Assembly (NCBI GenBank): GCA_029948255.1
Contig: JALIZF010001268.1
Location: 1-64,000 of the forward strand
Direction: 5' to 3'
DNA length: 64,000 nucleotides
Source: Telmatactis stephensoni
Taxonomy: Eukaryota; Cnidaria; Anthozoa; Actiniaria; Isophelliidae
The notes beneath the pieces were generated by a model, which saw nothing but the letters and a program-made list of their open reading frames with translations, was not told the origin of the DNA and did no database searches. Shown one piece after another: positions 49,963 through 62,118 of this stretch. The first letter of the stretch is position 1. Every line of letters begins with the position of its first letter. A program made the position numbers and the translations under genes.

Positions 49963-52900
49963 AGCTAAAAATAATGGCTTTGATTATTTACTAAATTAAG
50001 ATTTGAAATCGGATTCTTATTTTATCGGTTTGTAGATCTTGCAATTCTTTACTTAGAGAAAACTAGTACACACTACCATGAATGACTTGCTTTTTTTCTC
50101 ACTACTCGGCGGGTCTAGCCGGGTTTTTTGTTGTTATTGTTGTTGATTTTTTTTTTCGTCAGTAAATTAGGAACGAAAAACCTTTCAAGGATTTCCTACT
50201 GTATTGTATTGTATCCGGTCACAAAATGCTCTCTATACAGCGCGTGTTCAACCGAGGAAGTTCGAAATCCCGCCGAGTGTACGCTCGAACGAGCATTAGT
50301 TACGGACTAGTTAGGCAGACCAAATCACTTGCTTCAAAGCAGCTGTTTTCCATTTCAAGGCTATGGCCATGAAATTCTAGATCTTTTCTTTAAGTCTTTT
50401 GGTACCAATGATTTTGGTTAGTATAAATTGTCAACAATACCAAGTCTTTATACACAAGGAATGCCGTCACACTAGTCTGAGTCTACAATACGTTCACACT
50501 AATTAGAATATTTTGAAAATGTCGAAAATGCATCTTATTTTTTTCTACTACCTGAGAGGTCTTATACCTCCACACCAGGCAAAACGGATTTTGTTTTGTC
50601 CGGCTAGAAAAGCCTTCCTAGTGTTGCCATTAGCGAACAGAGAAAAAAAAAAGATGTTTTCAAATTCCTTCGGATTGTAGTGTGGGCTTAGCCTGAAATA
50701 GGGAAAACAGAGGACCGGAAAACATTGAATTGGTCTATCTAGTGCCCTAAAAGTGTTTACGTGTACAATAAAATAACACACACGCAATGATATATGTTGG
50801 CCGAGTTGTATATGTAATAGGACTCCATGCTGTCCAATTTGAAAAAAAAATCGGACGAAGAAAATTCCGAGGACTGCCAAAATTGGACAAGGCCGCAGAC
50901 CGAGTCCAATTTGGCAGTTAGAGGAATTTTTTGAGTTCAATTGTTTTCAAATTGGACAAGCATGGAGTCCTGTTACTTATTAATTATATATCTGCCTCTA
51001 AATCCAGTATTATGAGCACTTATCTCTATTTTTTGGTAAACTGTCCAATTTCAAGTGTCCAATTTAAGAAAAATGGGACAGTTAACCAAAATTAAAGAAA
51101 AATCTATCTGTTGGCAATATGTGATTTAGAGGCAACTATATAATTATAAATAAGATTGGTTCGGGAAAAAAAATTGGATCGATTTAGAAAAATCTGTTGC
51201 ACGTCAACGGATGTTTTTGTGAAAGGCCGACTTTTTTGAAAGGAAAATTAAATAATGAATTAGAGTGCTTAAATCAGTATAACTTAAGCAGGTCGAGTTA
51301 CACGCTACAAATTGTCAGTTGGCCCGATTTGAGTTTTCTATATAAGTTCTTTTTTTTTTTCATCTTGTTATGAGTCCTAGCCATTACTTGGCTACTAGGA
51401 TCAAGTTCTTAGTTTTCAGTTATATTTTTCTGCTAAGAATAGTTCCCCTAATGATACTGTATGTTGAATGATTTGAAATGAAATGGTCAAAAGAACTGTA
51501 AAGATAGTACTCACTTGATTTTTGACCCGCAATTCAAATAAATGAAATATTTGCCTGCCAAATAGGATTTTTATGTTTTACCGCAATATGTTAATGTTCA
51601 TCCCAAGGGAATACTTGAGACATGTGAATGCTTGTGTTACATAATAACTGTGATGATAATAATTGTGATGTGGTGGGGTCTTGGTAATTGATACCATTGG
51701 TGAACACCCCCCCCCCCCACCCCCCCCACCCCCCCCCCCCACCCCTCAGCCTGGACGTATGTCCACGTGAGTTTGTTCAGCATCCATTTGCTTGCGCCAT
51801 TCTTTGAGGCAAGAACCAATTTTTATCCCATCTCCTCTCCTCCCCTTACCTGCCACATCACTTAGAGTAATCTTTTTATAGTCCCCACCTTTATCGGGGC
51901 CAACTAGAATTGATTGACATTTGTAAATTGTCATATTTGACTCTAATTTTATTAAAGCGGCAACATGCCCATAGCTAAATTAATCTAGACCAAAATTGTC
52001 TTGTTTCATGTTGCCTCGCTAAACGAGCTTCAGTTAAGCAGCTAGTCCTGACACTCTTGTTTGTTGTATGCTCAAATGAAAAACATAAAACTAAATTTGC
52101 GGGATACATGTTGAAATGTATGTCGCAAAAGAGCCTTGAGTTATCCTTCAAAACTTAGATGGCTTTCTTATCGCTTGCAAACAAAGTTGTCAACTTCTGA
52201 AACATTTCTGGGACGTGTGATTTCATTGGTAGGTGATCATCACGTGGTCAGCTTTTTAACCAATAAGTGCGCTCTATTTCAAATTATTGTTGAATTTTAA
52301 TTTGTTGTGAGGCGTTGATCGACTATAAAGTCAACTGCTTTATTTACTCAATATAGACTTCTTTGTGTAAAACTTTTTTCGTGCAAAGTTTTTATTTTGA
52401 AAAAGCTGTTAAAAATTTATAAAATGTCAATATTTCATCAACTGAAATGAAAATCAAATATTAGCTCTCAGTGAAATATCTTGCGTAAACCTTTGACAGG
52501 AAAAAATAAGTTAATTTTGTTTGACAAAACTATATGAGGAATACTTATAACGTCCAATTTTTAGTAGATGAACATAGCTTTTTGTTCTTATAAAAAAAGC
52601 TATTACATTAAGATTTTGTAAACTACAGTTACACTAATTTCACGGTCAATTAGTCTTAGCCGGAGATTATTTTGTTTTACAAGAAACTTTTAAACAACCA
52701 CAAACAATAAATGTACTTTTCTATCCTCGCTTGCTGGTTGTCCACGTGGAGCAGTTTTTGAAAAACGAGAAGCTTTCCAGCTTTTCTCCGTCAATAGCTA
52801 AACAACCACAGACGTGCATCAAAAGTACTTTCCCTTCCACGCTAGGAGGTAGTCCACGAAAAGTACGTAGCTAGATTTCAGGGGAAAAAAGATCGCTTTC

Positions 52901-54931
52901 ATAGACAAATTTAGAACGCTGGAGAGTATAACATGAATTTTAAATTCACTGGCAAGGCTGCTAATTAATGTCAGTATTCGATCGAATAGTTAACTGCCAC
53001 TAATATTGGAAGGCTAGTTTTGTTGACTTATATGTGAACTGAACTGAACTGAACTACCACAAGTACACGTATTAGACAAACCTCATTTATTTTTAGTTTT
53101 CCTCTAAGTAGGCAGTAAATTCCTCCCAAATCTCCTCCTTTAACTAAGGAAAGTTTGTCTAGACAATATACCACATCTATAACTTTGTATCAATTATTGA
53201 TGAGTTGTTATAGAAGTGAAATAGTTCATGGAAAAGACGTGGTTTAGATTACGTCTACACCAATCCGGATGAGTTTGAGCTTTTCCCTTTGTGATTCGCA
53301 CCATCCGTTAAAAGAAAAACGCCGCCTAACAATAGCTAACAAAGCGTTTATATAGGAATGGGATGCCATATATAGTCTTAAATTGACATGATGAATAGTT
53401 TATATAGTCTTAAGGGAATAACTCTGGCTTTATACAATAGATAATATAATGAATTATAAAACATCTGGACACTTTAGTACTACATTAGCTCTCTCACTAG
53501 CTCCTTTTAAAATGTCTAAGTTCAAGGTTCGCCGTTTTTATTTTTGAGAGTTCACTCAGTATGGTTCAGTCTAAAGTCGACAAGTTGAAACAATTGCCAC
53601 CATTGTTAAATTCTAACTCAACCTAGGTTAATTAACTCTCAAGTCTTAACACGACCTAAGAAGTCACAAGAATTTCAAATCACCGAAATCCGGCTCGTTC
53701 GAACACTGCACAGTTACGGTGGGAATCTAGCTTTGTTTCTAGCTACTGAATTTCCTCGTTTTATTGTATGTTATGGAAACACCGCGTACCGCCTTACGTT
53801 TATTAATGCTCAAAAGAAAACGATGTCACACTTAAAATATAAGTTATTTTTGTCAAAGCACAATTGCGTTCAGTTGTATATATAACTAGCTTGACAACCG
53901 ACAGATACCTGCTGCTGTTGTGAAAGTTTATTTTGTCAGGCCAAATCGCACCACAGATGACCAAAGTTATAGTTTTTCCGCAGATTTTGACAGTGTAACT
54001 GTCAAACAACGTGTGAACTTGTGCTATAATGACGCAATAGCCAACAAAACAACTAGAACATCGATCACAACTAATCGACCATGATAAAACAGTATGGCAG
54101 GAAAAATGGTGCCCGCAGACACAAGAATATTTGAAAACAGATCTCCGCAGCTTTATAATTCAATTAAAACGAAACAGTTTTAAAACAAACTTGAGGGCGA
54201 ACATTGTTTTTGAAGTTTACTTTAAAGCTTAAATATGAAAACAAGCGTTTCAAAAAAAAATTTCGAAGTCGGCAACGAATGCCATGCATGAGTTATTTTG
54301 TGTTTGCTAATAAGAAAAGCAGATTTTCGAAGACATTCGTCATTGTTTTGGGAAAGTACCTGTATTATTTAGAGTATAATATCAAAATATGGCTTTCTAT
54401 TGACATTAATATATAAACACTCAATACAATATACTACACACTTATTGAATACCAAAGAGATTTGCCCCAAAAAACTAGTGAAATGAAATGGAAATAATTT
54501 TTTCCTGAATTTAAAACTAGGTGTTTCCACTGTGCTACAATTTCAAATACTATTTTCGCGTGCCTAAAATTCAACTTTCTACAAATAAAGAAGGTAGTTA
54601 TGAATATTATATGTCACGTAGAACAAAGAACAAGCGAAAATCTTTCAAAAACATTCTTTCATTCTTTCATTTTGGTCACTAACATATTTGACTATTTTCA
54701 CAATTAATTACCGTGTGTTTTGTTTCATAACTTTCTTGATCACTTTATCGGACTTTTGCCAAAACTGTTTACCAAAGGCAGCTTTTGCACGTCTAGTTCA
54801 AAAAGCTGGCACGTTTTTATAGCTATATTTTAGCAACAAAAACTGCTTTTACCTATAAAATAGGATATTTCTCTATATGAATTTGACTATATGATTAAAT
54901 TAGGTCAAAGTATCTGATTGAATTTACTTAC
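49963..54931. other. PRDM6 5' intron or flank; repeats only
   Basis: No convincing coding sequence. Two inverted-repeat elements are seen: about 50816-50974 (AGGACTCCATGCTGTCCAAT and complement) and about 50978-51155 (TGCCTCTAAATC arms). A C-rich tract with interspersed A lies at about 51707-51747. The rest is AT-rich and unremarkable. Confidence 0.5.
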
Positions 54932-55036
54932 GTTCACTCAGTTGGAGCCAGCACTCAAACCAAGTTTTAACAAACACGACTGGTTGATTGAGAAAAGTTA
55001 AAAGACTGCCGAAAAACAGCTTGTCCACCGGCTCAA
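54932..55036 (-). CDS. PRDM6: Candidate further 5' coding exon of PRDM6
   Basis: A 105-base stretch bounded by a TTTTGTAG acceptor and a GAAC|GTAAGT donor. It is open in the frame that fits the first firm PRDM6 exon: one base left at its end plus CT before that exon's ATG makes a Pro codon. It encodes about 34 residues including LFFGSLLTFLNQPVV and FVKTWFECWLQLSE. Homology to PRDM6 N termini is not clear. If real, the true start is further upstream. Confidence 0.3.
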
Positions 55037-57364
55037 CTACAAAACAAACCTGTGTTTTAGTTTTTGTCAAATAAAGACTCAGCAAGGGCGACACAATACC
55101 CGTTTGTTAAGCCATTTTATTTAATTGAAAACAATTTTCACCGTTTTTCAAATATCAAAACACATGAGTTTTTCTATCGTAGGAAATTTGTTTCATACAT
55201 ATAAAGCAAACGGCTACAGAAAATATAAAATAGCTAGACTAGCTAAAATAGCTAACATTTTTACACAATATATATGTATAGATATTTTGTGTTTAATAGA
55301 AAATGGTTTTATTGAAGGCATACTGCTGTAACAGAGAAAAACCATGGTCCAAATCACCTGGTAAAAGAATTCTAGCGTGGCTTTTTCTTGTGTTTTGAAA
55401 TCACGAACATCAGAAGATTAAATTTCATTCGGGCTGTATTCCTAAACCATGGCACGGGCGTATAAGACGTTTAATTGGAACATTCGTTGTTGAATAAAAA
55501 ATCGATAAAATTCGAGAAGTCGGATCAAATGCTACCCTGGCTCTCGTGACCCAATTCCATTAATGAGCAAGTTTTTCTCAGTATCTAAGTAAATTCTTGA
55601 TCGATAATACTTAAGCTCTGAAATGAAGAGAAAACACTATACAGTTTAATTAAGCAGACATGGAAAATATTGGCTACTATCCCTAAAGTGAACATATCTT
55701 TCCAGCTTTCAAACCGGGTCCGCAAATTATGTTTTTATCGTAATTTTTGACTGGCTTCAATGAAGATGGAATTTGAATTGATATAATTTTGCTAGCAAAG
55801 ATGAGTCGCTAGGATTATTCAATTAAATTACTTCGATGACCAGTGCGAGAAATTAATTCTGCAAGACATCTAGATAGATTATTCAACAGAGTAAGACTCT
55901 ATCGAATTATTAAATAATATTCAATATTGCAAATCAGAAAATTGAAAGAACAACTACATTTACCTGGTTATATAAGTTTGAAGGTGGAATCTTTTGGATA
56001 CTGGCAATGAAAACGGTTGAAGTCAGCTCATTAAGGGTTCTCGAGTTAATTGACAGGGCTGCGAAAAACCGCTTTTCGCTGTCAAAACTCCAGCAAGAAC
56101 TGATTGTTCAAGGTGAATTTTACTGGCAGCCAAAAAGAGATGTTATAAATTATTGATAACGGATTTGAACAAACACGTTTGTAGCCAAAGAAAAGTTTGA
56201 CAATGCTGGCTTTAAACAATGAATGTTATGACATTTCATTTTTGAAAAAATAATTGAATTAAATGTAAATATTTAAGATAGGTTATTTCATTCTTGAATG
56301 AGGCACAAGTTTAACATTCTTAATTTTCTAAACTACGGCTTTTCAAGAATGCCTGATAGAATACAATTAATATGAATAATGGCGATAAATGTGCCAATCT
56401 TTTTGAATACGTTGCGATAATGTTGTAAAAACGTTTATCTATGTGGCCATCTTCGTGCACACACACACAACTGACCTGTAACTTTTCAACACTTTGAAAT
56501 GCCGACATTCACGAAACTCTACCGATAAAAATGACGGAAAATTATATATTTCCGCCGCCGAGTTTTGCATCGTAGCTGGTTATTCTAAAGGAAATAACTC
56601 CAATCTCGGCTTTCTGACTCAGTCTGCACAAAATATTCGGCACATATATTTTTTTCTCGTGGTTGCAGTTTTTTGTTCAACACCTAAAAAAAGCTCGTAA
56701 CTTTTTGGAATCTTACATCAAACACTTTTTTCAAATAACATTTATATATTTGCAGTTATTCAACAAATATTCCTGACTGGTTATTAGTTAAAAACAAACA
56801 ATAGCTTGAATAGTGTTGGTTTATGAACGAGCGTTAATTATAAGTGATTGAACTGCCTTCCGTACAAATTAACACTTAAAAACCTTATAAGAAACCATTG
56901 ACGTGGATAAAGAATATGTACTTGGATTAAAAAATCACGTTTACTTCAAGGCCACCGGTTAAGGTTGCCAGAAAGTTCGATTTCAAAGGTGACGAACAAT
57001 AACAAAGTACATTATTAATCTCCAAAATGCAATTTTTGACACAATCGTTTTTACTTTTTTAAACTTTCATTGTGCGTCCACTCGTTTGGAAAATTGGCTG
57101 TAATTACCTCTTGTTGCGCAGAGTTTATTGTGTAAGTAGTTGTTATAATTAGTTCAATAGGATAATCTCTGTGATTAGTGTTTAAATCGGTTTGTTATTA
57201 AATTTAGCCTTATCTAGCCACTGATGCAAGGGATTGACATTTGAATTATTCATTATATCAAGGTAGTTCACCGTCTTTCGTGTCTAGAGAACCAGTCTAC
57301 TCTTCGCTGAGATGTTTCTACTCAAGCACCCAAATTCGTGTGGAAATCCTATCTTGCGTTCTTC
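55037..57364. other. Intergenic or PRDM6 upstream region, no gene recognised
   Basis: AT-rich. A GTAAATG donor-like site (minus strand, about 55965) follows a less AT-rich block that contains a hairpin (GCGAAAA...TTTTCGC within TTGACAG...TGTCAA near 56050-56090). This might be a 5'UTR exon, but nothing firm can be said. Confidence 0.35.
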
Positions 57365-57610
57365 ATGGACGTTCTAAGCGTGCTTTTATCGTTAAATTGC
57401 GTTATCTTCTATATTACCCCCAGTCAAGCTTACCCTGCATGTTCATTACCACAAGCCATTGCGTGGAGCACAAGCGGAATAGGACAAAAGGACCAAATCC
57501 TTGCAAGGCTGTGTAGACGTCCCAAAGGTGTCATGTATCATCAACGGATGCTTACAGTTATCCACGTAAACAAACTGTACTTACTAATAACAATGGATAC
57601 TGAGACATGA
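57365..57610 (+). CDS. Candidate small secreted peptide ORF
   Basis: An 81-codon ORF starting ATG. The first 22 residues are hydrophobic (MDVLSVLLSLNCVIFYITPS), resembling a signal peptide with a plausible cleavage after SQA. The predicted mature part is YPACSLPQAIAW...LARLCRRPKG... with two cysteines and a dibasic RRPKG site. No family was recognised. An overlapping ORF in another frame (57241-57516) is of similar length, so this may be chance. Confidence 0.2.
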   Translation: MDVLSVLLSLNCVIFYITPSQAYPACSLPQAIAWSTSGIGQKDQILARLCRRPKGVMYHQRMLTVIHVNKLYLLITMDTET

Positions 57611-58405
57611 AGACTAAGCTGTAAATTTTCACATGGTGCAACTGTACCCAAGTGAAAAAGTAGTTTTAATTTCAAAAGGAGTTTTAGCGACGGTGTCAGC
57701 AGTAGAATTGATCTTTGAGGTTTTTTGAAACATCTAATTTACAGAGCGCTTTCATATTTGGATTTTTGGTTTGGAAATAACAAACAAACAGTTTCTGTTG
57801 AGAATGTGTCCTAGAGACCATCACGAAAACTTCATGAATAATCCAAGTGAATCAGTGCAACGAGTATACTTACAAGAGAAACGGAGCTCGCGCGGAAAAG
57901 GTAGCAATTGTACAAAACTAAACTGACTAAGAGGCACTACCTGAAGAAGACCAAAGCTCGAGATAAAGGAGAAGAAAAAGAAAGAAGTCATGCATCAAAG
58001 ACGAAGACCAAAATAGAAGAATAAAGACAAGGACGATATGATATAACTTGTAACTTGTAACTGTACAGTTAAGTTTAATTAATGTACATGTTCGCCCCAG
58101 CTATTTTGTGTCGGTGTGGTCATTCAATGTCTTCGAGCGATCAATGACATACAGGGTACATAGTGGTAATACTAGTGGAAGAATGGTGCGTTTTAATTTG
58201 ACTAAAACGAGTGACGATTAATTCCATTTTATGCTGGGCTGTAAACTAGAGGAAGAAAACTTGACCAACTGATGCACGAACAGCTAAATGTCCTAAATGA
58301 CTTTCCCCTTTCATATCTCTCTCACTCCGTGGCACGAGGTCCAAAGGTATCCTACGACCAAAGACTTCGAAGTTTAACAAGATAATATAAATATGAAGAA
58401 AACTT
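57611..58405. other. No gene recognised
   Basis: AT-rich and purine-rich sequence (for example GAGAAGAAAAAGAAAGAAG near 57970) with no ORF or repeat structure of note. Confidence 0.4.
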
Positions 58406-58407
58406 TA

Positions 58408-59062
58408 CAGCCATTCTCGATAACACGCGCCCTCTAACAAAAATATTGGCGGATCAGACTCGGATCAGATAAAATACCTCATCATAATGACAAAAGCACT
58501 TCCAACTTCGTTGAGATAAAATGCTGAAACAAAGTGGTCTATCAGTGTGAAGCAAATCACAAAACGACTTCTTGTATTAATTAGAGCCAAACGTTTGTAA
58601 AGAAAGTTATAAAATTGTATGACACAACCTTGCTTGTGCACGATCCACCAGGTAAGTCCAGCGTTTTCACGTTTTTTCTATTTCAGCTGGGGATATTTTC
58701 CTAATTCGACGTTCCATTGAAAATAATCCCGAACTTTATCAGTCTATAGACGAATTTTGTAATCAGCATGGACAGAATATCAGACATATGCATTCACTAC
58801 AAACCCTCAGAAAAATAGGATTATATTGGGAGTAAACTCTCCACTTCTTCGTATTCAGCTTCTGAGTTCTCTAAGAAAGCTCCTAAGGTATTGGTGTCGA
58901 TCGCAAAGTCTGCAACAAATCTCTGGCAGTCCGACATCGTATCAGGGCGAGAAACTGGGCGGAGAATTGTCATAGTAACACTTTTGATTGACATCACGGT
59001 GAGAAACAAGTTAATCAAAGAAAATATTTTCGTAAGAGGGCGCGTGTTATCGAGAATGGCTG
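58408..59062. mobile_element. 655 bp TIR element with two convergent ORF remnants
   Basis: CAGCCATTCTCGATAACACG at the left is inverted exactly at the right (arms about 28 bp), between TA dinucleotides (58406-58407, 59063-59064). A plus-strand frame opens after a TATTTCAG acceptor at 58686 and reads 48 codons to TAA at 58833-58835 (GDIFLIRRSIENNPELYQSI ... LRKIGLYWE). A minus-strand frame ends at 58821 (CQRFVADFAIDTNTLGAF ... EEVESLLPI), overlapping it tail to tail. It looks like an internal deletion derivative of a transposon with two converging genes. The family is not identified. Confidence 0.65.
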
Positions 59063-59114
59063 TAAGTGCTGTCAACGTGAACTGTACAGATAATGATTTT
59101 TTCTTTGTTTTGTA

Positions 59115-59430
59115 AAATATATATTTAAGGAATATGAAACGCGCGCGCATGTCTCTGTACTGTGATATAAACACGATAGAAGATGTAGAGCAAGAGAAAA
59201 GCAAGCGTAGGAACACGAGGCGTAGCCGAGTGTTTCTCTTGCTTTTCGAGTGCTCTACACCTTCCAGAGTGTTTGTATCACAGTACAGAGACATAAGCGA
59301 TCGTTTTATATTGCTTTTATAAAATATTTTCGACGTTTTTTGTGCGCGCCATGTCTCTGTCCTCTGATATAAACATGGTAGCCAGCCAATCAGCGCGCGC
59401 GTTATATCTCAAATATTTTATAAATACATA
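59115..59430. mobile_element. MITE family B, copy 2
   Basis: A close relative of the 23.4-23.7 kb repeat. The order is ATGTCTCTGTACTGTGATAT, AACACGATAGAAGATGTAGA, AGCAAGAGAAAAG, the inverse, GCGATCGTTTTATATTGCTT, then AATCAGCGCGCGCGTTATAT. It has an extra AAGCGTAGGAACACGAGGCG-type loop not present in copy 1. Confidence 0.85.
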
Positions 59431-59499
59431 TACAAGCATTACATAATTGGCACAAACACGACTTTGATTTCAGTTTAGATTTAAAAAAAGTATATTTAT

Positions 59500-59905
59500 T
59501 AAAAGTTAAATAGAAAATTAATTACTACTGTATGCCTTTTTAAAAAGAAGAGTTTTAAGCTCGCGCTTAAAACAAGAAATATCCAGACATTGTCTGATGT
59601 CTGAAGGAATGCGTGCTGTTCCATAGCTCAGGAGCAGCATTTGAAAAAGCTCGTTTGCCATACGATTTTAGCCTGAAACTGAGAACCTCGTTAAGAGATT
59701 AAATGATTTAGATCTAAGGGAACGAGTTGGGACATATGGCTTTACAAGTTCACTAAGATATGAGGGAGCCGACAGTCATTTAAGGCTTTGAAAGTAAGTA
59801 AGAGTATTTTGTATTCGATACGTTGTTCAACAGGTAACCAATGTAAGCGATAAAGAACAGGTGTTATGTGGTCATGTTTGTGACAACCAGATAGTTAGTA
59901 CTTTT
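59500..59905. repeat. Interspersed repeat resembling a CR1/L2-type LINE 3' region
   Basis: Contains TTCCATAGCTCAGGAGCAGC, AAAGCTCGTTTGCCATACG and CAGGTAACCAATGTAAGCGA...GGTGTTATGTGGTCATG. These phrases are of the kind found in conserved 3' parts of CR1/L2-like LINEs. The frame is broken; this is a remnant only. Confidence 0.4.
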
Positions 59906-60647
59906 GCACAGGCGGCTGAAGTGCGACCACTCTAAAATGTGTTTTATTTTGAGTAAGATTTTGTTTAGCCGATTCTGGGTTTCGAGTTCTTTTGTGACTG
60001 AACTAGGAAAGGGATTGATATAAGATCTATACAGCCGAAAAATCAAATTTTTAACAGTTTTATACTAAGTACAAATAACTCTGAAATATATTACAATCTC
60101 CGCGAACAAACAAAATACTTCAAAGTTCAAAGTCTACCCTGCAGCGATTTTCCAAAACGTGTGTTCTGGTTGCAACAAACGAATGTTTCACCTGTAAGCT
60201 GGCGTTATTAGTACGGAAATAAACTTCAGTGGTCACCAATAGTCATGAAAGCTAGTAAGGGCCCGTTTATGTGAAGGCGAGTTGTCTCTGGTAGCCATAA
60301 CTCTTTTGTTTTAGCGTTCCTAGGGAAAAGAAAACAAAAAAGTTATCCCGACAATTAACCAGGCCGAAAAACTTCAACTTACAAGGCCTCAATCGTAATG
60401 GCGGCCGAGTTCGAAACGGTGAGGTGGTCATCGTACCTTCATAAATATTGCATTAAGGGATTTCCACAACACTAAACTAGACTTTCACCAATGAATTACA
60501 ATAGAATAACTAAGGCTGATAACAAGTAAAACTTCCCAATGGAGAGCCGCGCGGATTTTTTTAAAGTGCATGCGCATGCCTATACAACGAACCTTTTTGT
60601 GTTTTCATAAAAATACTGCCTGTAAAGTACAAGACTCTAAAGTCTGA

Positions 60648-60722
60648 GGGTGTTTAATTTCCATTTAGTTGAACCAACCGGCCAGTTCTTAAATGGTACA
60701 TGTCAATTCCTAGCTCAATTCC
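60648..60722. mobile_element. Fragment of the Harbinger-type MITE
   Basis: GGGTGTTTAATTTCCATTTA followed by GAACCAACCGGCC and AGTTCTTAAATGGTACATGT matches the left end of the 46.34 kb element, with an internal deletion. No matching right end was found. Flanking sequence (59906-60647 and 60723-61070) shows nothing else recognised. Confidence 0.7.
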
Positions 60723-61072
60723 TAGACTGCCTGTGCAATGCTTGTTACTGACAATAATCAAATGTGCGTAAACAAAGACTAAACAAGATTTCAGACGGTG
60801 TTTTTTGTTTTCACTATTAAAACTGGAGGAATTCCCCAGACCATTTTTGAAGGGAAATTACACAACCTTGAGGGCTTGTAAAATTGTTAATTCTAGTAAT
60901 CCAAAACATCTCAAACTTTAGAATAATAATGAATATCAAACAAACAACAGGTTCCATGTCCACGCAAAAAGGAATATTCCCGGCATTGGCGACGACGTCG
61001 AACACTTTTAAGGCGAGAGAAACACACGTGTCCATGTGCTTCTTCGTCGCAATAGTGTAAAGTTCGAAATGT

Positions 61073-61458
61073 GATTCCCGGGGGGCGGGGGAAAATTTAG
61101 GGTAGGGGTGTGTCTCGAAACACTGACCTCAAATTTTGATTTCCATAGTTACCCTATTCCAGACTAAAGCTTAAAAATGTATACCATATCCCAGACTATA
61201 ATAAACGTTAAATAAACTGTTAAATAAACGTTCCCTGGCTTCTTTTATTGAGTTCCTTGTTTAATTGAAAGCGTGTTTAGATGATGCAAACTGATAGTGG
61301 TGTTACTGTGGAAACCATACCCTATCCCAGATAAAAAACAGTACCCTCACCCAGACTAAAAATGTAAAAAATGATACCATACCATACCTTATCCCGCGGC
61401 ACATACCCGTAAATAGCATTTTAAGGGGAGTGCCCCCCCCCCCCCCGGGTGTGATTCC
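61073..61458. mobile_element. GC-rich-ended repeat element
   Basis: GATTCCCGGGGGGCGGGGG at the left and CCCCCCCGGGTGTGATTCC at the right are rough inverted complements around AT-rich sequence containing recurring TACCATAYCCCAGACTA motifs. It is probably a MITE. The ends would be prone to length change. Confidence 0.55.
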
Positions 61459-61637
61459 AATGAGTGAATTAACAATAATAAAAGTTCGAATTCGTGAGGG
61501 GTAAATACAATGACTGGTTTCACAAATAGACATACACCATGGAAATTGCACACGTACGGTAAAAGTCTGCGAGGCTGGCGGTTTAGGGAATTTTTCACTA
61601 TAGTTAAAAAACATCGTTCTTCCAATTACAAACGCGA

Positions 61638-62118
61638 ACTTCTCATTGCTGCTTTAGTCGAGTACATGCGCCTGAACCCTTCTCATTGTTAGAAAAGGAT
61701 TACGAGAAGATTTGCCATTGTTTTAATTTGGATATTTCGGCCTTTCTCATTGTTGCTTTAGTCGAGTACATGGGTGTAAACCCTTCTCATTGCTGCTTTA
61801 GTCAAGAACATGGGTGTGAACCCTTCTCATTGCTGCTTTAGTCGAGTACATGGGTGTGAACCCTTCTCATTGCTGCTTTAGTCAAGAACATGGGTGTGAA
61901 CCCTTCTCATTTCTGCTTTAGTCGAGTACATGGGTGTGAACCCTTCTCATTTCTGCTTTAGTCGAGTGCATGGGTGCGAACCCTTCTCATTGTTGCTTTA
62001 GTCGAGTACATGGGTGCGAACCCTTCTCATTGCTGCTTTAGTCGAGTACATGGGCGTGAACCCTTCTCATTGCTGCTTTAGTCGAGTACATGGGTGTGAA
62101 CCCTTCTCATTGCTGCTT
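61638..62118. repeat. 40 bp minisatellite derived from the ASNSD1 last exon
   Basis: The unit is CCCTTCTCATTGCTGCTTTA followed by GTCGAGTACATGGGTGTGAA, period 40. About nine units run from 61742 to 62118 and a further ~1.3 units lie at 61638-61690 beyond an unrelated 50-base gap. The unit nearest the gene is the end of the ASNSD1 coding sequence read in reverse. Substitutions (GAGTACA/AAGAACA, GTGTGAA/GTGCGAA) alternate between units. Confidence 0.9.

Noticed and set aside
58891..59322. Plus-strand ORFs over the TIR element and family B repeat
   Set aside because: They are antisense shadows crossing an element boundary; the hairpin repeat gives the same frame on both strands.
61638..62118. 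CRISPR-like array of regularly spaced repeats
   Set aside because: The units are contiguous 40 bp tandem repeats without unique spacers, and the genome is eukaryotic.
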